A stretch of DNA of 64,000 nt from an uncultured Bacteroidales bacterium (GTDB lineage: Bacteria > Bacteroidota > Bacteroidia > Bacteroidales > Muribaculaceae): assembly GCA_902776435.1 (NCBI GenBank), contig CACYQB010000004.1, positions 1 through 64,000 of the forward strand, read 5' to 3'. A program made the translations under genes and the position numbers. Positions 59,097-64,000 of this stretch are shown here, in pieces (the first letter of the stretch is position 1; the number at the start of each line of letters is the position of its first letter). Below the pieces are notes generated by a model. It was not told where the DNA came from. It did not search any database and saw nothing but the letters and a program-made list of their open reading frames with translations.

Positions 59097-60716
59097 TTAG
59101 TGGTAGAGGAAGCGTTTGATGGTTCTCTTGGGGGTTTTTTCGAAGGGTTCTTCCATGAATTCCACTTTGAAGATTTTGCTGTAGGCGGGAAGGGATTTGT
59201 TGGCTTCGTCGCGGATCTTTCCTGGGATGGTGGACTTTGTCTCATCGTCCATGTCTTCGGGCAGTTCGGGATATACCAGAGCCGTGATTTTGCCTTCGCG
59301 GTCCACTACTAGGCATTCTTCCACATACTGGCAGTTGGCCAGAACGGCTTCGACCTCTTCGGGATAGATGTTTTGGCCCGAGGAGTTCAGAATCATCGAT
59401 TTGATGCGTCCACGGATAAAGATATTGCCCTTCTCGTCGATCACGCCCAGGTCTCCCGTGCGGAACCAACCGTCCTCGGTGAAGGACGCTTCGGTCGCCT
59501 CGGGATTCTTGTAATATCCTATAGTCAGGTTGGGCCCCTTGGCTTGAATCTCGCCAGGAATGTGCTTGGGATCCTCTGAGTCGATGCGCAGTTCATGGAC
59601 GGGTTTTCCACAAGAACCGGGAACAAACTTCGTCCACCACTCATACCCCAGCAACGGGCAGGCTTCGGTCATTCCATAGCCCACGGTATAGGGCAGGCGA
59701 ATCTTCTTGAAGCATCGCTCCGCCTCGGGATTAAGCGCCGCTCCGCCCATGATGAAGCACCGCACACCGCCGCCAAATGATTCTATCAGCTTTTTACGAG
59801 CTGTCCTGTAAACCAGTTTGTTCAAGCCAGGGATAGCCAAAACAGTCTTTGCCTTCTCCAGAGCGGGTTTGATGGCGTTGGCATAGATCTTTTCCATGAC
59901 CAGAGGCACCGTGACGACCATATAAGGCTTGATGGCCTGCATCGCTTTAAGCAGCGTGGTGGGTGACGGTGTCTTGCCAAGGAAATACACAGTCACGCCA
60001 TCGACATTGGGATGGATAAACTCGATGGCCAGGCCATACATGTGGGCCAAGGGTAGCATCGATACAACAGTCTCACCGGGAGTGTTCGGGAAATGGGAAT
60101 TGGCGAAATTGTCGGTATCCGAAATGGCCTTATAGGTCAGCATCACGCCCTTGGGGTTGCCCGTGGTTCCAGATGTATAATTGATGATGGCCAGGTCGTC
60201 AAAATTGTTGTCGGGATAAGACACTTGCTCTGGATACATTCCGTTGGGATATTGCTTTGCAAAGGCATTCTTGCGATTCTGCCAAGCATCGGCCACCGCC
60301 TTATCCCTGTGCCACAGCAGGTTGCCATCCTTTACATTGATGGCAGCCTTGAGGTTAGGCATTTCCTCGGGATTCAGTTTTGCCCAGATGTCATCGTCAA
60401 CAAACAGCAGGACGCTATCCGAATGGTGCGTGAGAAGAGAAACCGTGCTTGGGTGGAAGTCTGCCAGCAGAGGGACCGCAACACAGCCATTCACATTGAT
60501 TCCCCAGAATGTCATGGCCCATCGGGCGCAATTGCGAGCACAAAGCGCGATTTTATCACCCTTGCTTATTCCGGTAGCTTCAAAGAAGATACGGAAGCGC
60601 TCTACATTGATGGCCAGCTGGGCATAGGTAAAGGAGTCTCCATTATAGTCACACAGGGCTTTTTGGGTCCAGTGTTGGCGGACAGTGTCCTCCAGATTCT
60701 TCAGATAGTGCCTCAT
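59097..60716 (-). CDS. AMP-forming long-chain fatty-acid-CoA ligase
   Basis: Activates fatty acids to acyl-CoA through an acyl-adenylate. The 539-residue product has the adenylate-forming signature INYTSGTTGNPKGVMLTY (about 180-197), PLAHMYGLAIEF, GGAALNPEAERCF, YTVGYGMTEACPLLGY (about 322-337), the core aspartate in FRTGDLGVIDEKGNIFIRGR (about 420-439) and the C-terminal lysine near TPKRTIKRF. No transmembrane helix is present. A -7 box TACCTTTG (minus, 60811-60804) gives a leader of about 80 bases. Acyl specificity cannot be told. Confidence 0.92.
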   Translation of the reverse strand: MRHYLKNLEDTVRQHWTQKALCDYNGDSFTYAQLAINVERFRIFFEATGISKGDKIALCARNCARWAMTFWGINVNGCVAVPLLADFHPSTVSLLTHHSDSVLLFVDDDIWAKLNPEEMPNLKAAINVKDGNLLWHRDKAVADAWQNRKNAFAKQYPNGMYPEQVSYPDNNFDDLAIINYTSGTTGNPKGVMLTYKAISDTDNFANSHFPNTPGETVVSMLPLAHMYGLAIEFIHPNVDGVTVYFLGKTPSPTTLLKAMQAIKPYMVVTVPLVMEKIYANAIKPALEKAKTVLAIPGLNKLVYRTARKKLIESFGGGVRCFIMGGAALNPEAERCFKKIRLPYTVGYGMTEACPLLGYEWWTKFVPGSCGKPVHELRIDSEDPKHIPGEIQAKGPNLTIGYYKNPEATEASFTEDGWFRTGDLGVIDEKGNIFIRGRIKSMILNSSGQNIYPEEVEAVLANCQYVEECLVVDREGKITALVYPELPEDMDDETKSTIPGKIRDEANKSLPAYSKIFKVEFMEEPFEKTPKRTIKRFLYH

Positions 60717-60907
60717 ATTATTCTTGTTTTTATTAAGTTTCTATTCTTGCTGGAAAGCACTCAAAACAAAACCAGATCAATTCTATTAATTGCTTAAGAA
60801 TTACAAAGGTACAACATTTCATCTAAATTACCACCTATTACAGCCTAAAACTATATTGTAATGCTGCCGTTTTATCCATCGTGACCTGTTGACGGGCATC
60901 AAAAAAA

Positions 60908-60937
60908 CACTCCCGCGGCAGTATGCCAGCGGGAGTG
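60908..60937 (-). terminator. Terminator of gyrB
   Basis: CACTCCCGC (60908-60916) pairs with GCGGGAGTG (60929-60937), and on the minus strand a run of seven T follows. A second GC-rich hairpin (CGCGGGG at 60960-60966 with CCCCGCG at 60973-60979) lies between it and the gyrB stop. Confidence 0.88.
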
Positions 60938-61005
60938 GTGTAGAAGAAATATATATCGTCGCGGGGATTACGCCCCGCGCAGCCAAAGGCTGAAGGGAAT
61001 CATCA

Positions 61006-63015
<2,010 letters not shown>

Positions 63016-63043
63016 TCAAAAATGGAGGGTGTATAAAAACGTA

Positions 63044-63135
63044 CAAAATTACAAAAAACCGCGCATTGGCCAAAATTTTCAATCCTTAAAAAACCATAAT
63101 TCCCAAAGGCAATTGACGTAAATATGTTACTTTTG
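63044..63135. promoter_or_regulatory. Divergent promoters of gyrB and the RNA methyltransferase gene
   Basis: Minus-strand TAATTTTG (63051-63044) faces gyrB, and plus-strand TACTTTTG (63128-63135) lies only 5 bases before the ATG at 63141, implying a nearly leaderless transcript. Confidence 0.6.
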
Positions 63136-63140
63136 TAGTG

Positions 63141-64000
63141 ATGAATTTACCAGAGGTATTTTTAGAGCAATTACGCGGGCTTTTGCCCGATGAATGGGAA
63201 CGGTTGGCAGGCGCTATCACGTCGAGCGAGCCGAGTGTCGCCGTGCGTGTCAACGCGGCGCGTGGCGTGGCTGTGCCCGATGGTGCGCGCCGTGTGCCAT
63301 GGTGCGATCAAGGGTTTTATACCGAGGGGCGCCCGTCATTCACGTTTGACCCCGATTGGCATGCGGGGCGCTACTATGTTCAAGACGCCTCGTCGATGTT
63401 CATCAGCCATGTCATCAGGCATTTTGTCCACGACCCCGTCCGTTATCTCGACCTGTGTGCCGCACCTGGTGGCAAGACTACAGCCGCCATCCAGGCCTTG
63501 CCGCCACAGTCACTTGTAGTGGCCAACGAGATTGTGCCGCCTCGTGCCCGTGTGCTGGCCGATAATGTGATCCGTTGGGGGGCTCCGCGCTGCGTGGTGA
63601 CCAGCAATGCACCTGCTCAGATAGGGAAATTTACCCATTTCTTTGACGTGATTGCGGCCGATGTGCCGTGCAGTGGCGAGGGTATGATGCGGAAGGATGC
63701 CGAAGCGGTATCCCAGTGGTCACCCGACTTGGTAACGCAGTGTGCGCAACGCCAACGGGAAATCCTCAAGGACGTGTGGCAAGCCCTGCGCCCTGGGGGC
63801 CTGCTCATCTATAGCACCTGTACCTATAACCGCCAGGAAAATGAGGAAATTGCCGATTACGTCCTGCAGGAATTAGGTGCAACCTCACTCGAAGTGCCTA
63901 TCGAGGCCTCTTGGAACATTCACCCCGCCATCGGCAGTGATGCACATGGTTACCGCTTCATGCCGCATCGTGTTGACGGTGAGGGCCTGTTTATGGCGGT
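63141..64000 (+). CDS. RsmF/NOL1-NOP2-Sun-type rRNA m5C methyltransferase, truncated by window end
   Basis: Methylates cytosine-5 in rRNA with SAM. The visible 286 codons start MNLPEVFLEQLRGLLPDEWE and remain open at the right edge. Motifs: YVQDASSMF, the SAM site LDLCAAPGGKTTAAIQ (about 110-125), the TC/PC catalytic pair in ADVPCSGEGMMRKD (about 184-197) and YSTCTYNRQENEEI (about 238-251). Bacteroidetes members usually continue into a C-terminal PUA-like domain that would lie outside the window. The -7 box 5 bases upstream supports this start. Confidence 0.9.
   Translation, partial: MNLPEVFLEQLRGLLPDEWERLAGAITSSEPSVAVRVNAARGVAVPDGARRVPWCDQGFYTEGRPSFTFDPDWHAGRYYVQDASSMFISHVIRHFVHDPVRYLDLCAAPGGKTTAAIQALPPQSLVVANEIVPPRARVLADNVIRWGAPRCVVTSNAPAQIGKFTHFFDVIAADVPCSGEGMMRKDAEAVSQWSPDLVTQCAQRQREILKDVWQALRPGGLLIYSTCTYNRQENEEIADYVLQELGATSLEVPIEASWNIHPAIGSDAHGYRFMPHRVDGEGLFMA

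Overview
The window reads as a piece of chromosome from a member of the Bacteroidota, order Bacteroidales (Prevotellaceae or Muribaculaceae are the likeliest families, but I cannot separate them by eye). The reasons are the recurring promoter -7 element TAnnTTTG (often with TTTG 19-21 bases upstream), near absence of Shine-Dalgarno sites, a SusC/SusD pair, DUF2723, BlaI-M56-TonB and menF-D-B-C-E gene arrangements, and dockerin-tailed M6 proteases. Most genes are GC-rich housekeeping genes. The gaps between them are unusually rich in palindromic and mosaic repeats.

Layout. 0-2.4 kb: a C-terminal domain fragment, a frameshifted two-domain exported protein, a repeat-filled gap and a tRNA-Leu(CAG). 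2.7-10 kb: Xaa-Pro aminopeptidase, a zinc-ribbon membrane protein, a TPR membrane protein, a MITE-like repeat, UMP kinase, a LOG-family protein and a FadL-type outer membrane protein. 10.1-13.4 kb: a minus-strand cluster with NagZ-like, LdcA-like and beta-flower proteins, probably acting on cell-wall fragments. 13.9-18.2 kb: an accessory island with an MmeI-like (type IIL) restriction-modification enzyme followed by an AT-rich KAP P-loop NTPase. 18.5-30.6 kb: DUF2723 protein, polysaccharide deacetylase, QueG, a metallo-beta-lactamase-fold lipoprotein, two tandem uridine-kinase-like proteins, ObgE, Lgt and a lipoprotein. 30.7-39.4 kb: an all-minus block of a large MscS-type channel, SusD, SusC and a SpoU-type RNA methyltransferase.

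39.4-40 kb is an AT-rich, repeat-bearing gap from which genes diverge, with several near-DnaA-box motifs and an apparent change of strand composition across it; it is my best candidate for a chromosomal replication origin. To its right follow nadA, a glutathione peroxidase, leuS, rdgB and a compact menaquinone operon (menF, D, B, C, E) in which most neighbours touch or overlap. Then come two tandem M6 metalloproteases with dockerin-type tails, each with its own promoter, a MATE transporter, a BlaI-type repressor with a fused BlaR1/TonB-C sensor and a visible operator, a long-chain acyl-CoA ligase, gyrB, and the start of an RNA m5C methyltransferase cut by the window end.

The features that look least ordinary are the MmeI-like/KAP island, a near-identical 72-bp palindrome placed between two convergent gene pairs (with a diverged third copy), the mosaic intergenic repeats that may also have entered the MmeI-like gene, and the candidate origin. 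No CRISPR array, rRNA, insertion sequence with a transposase, or prophage was seen.
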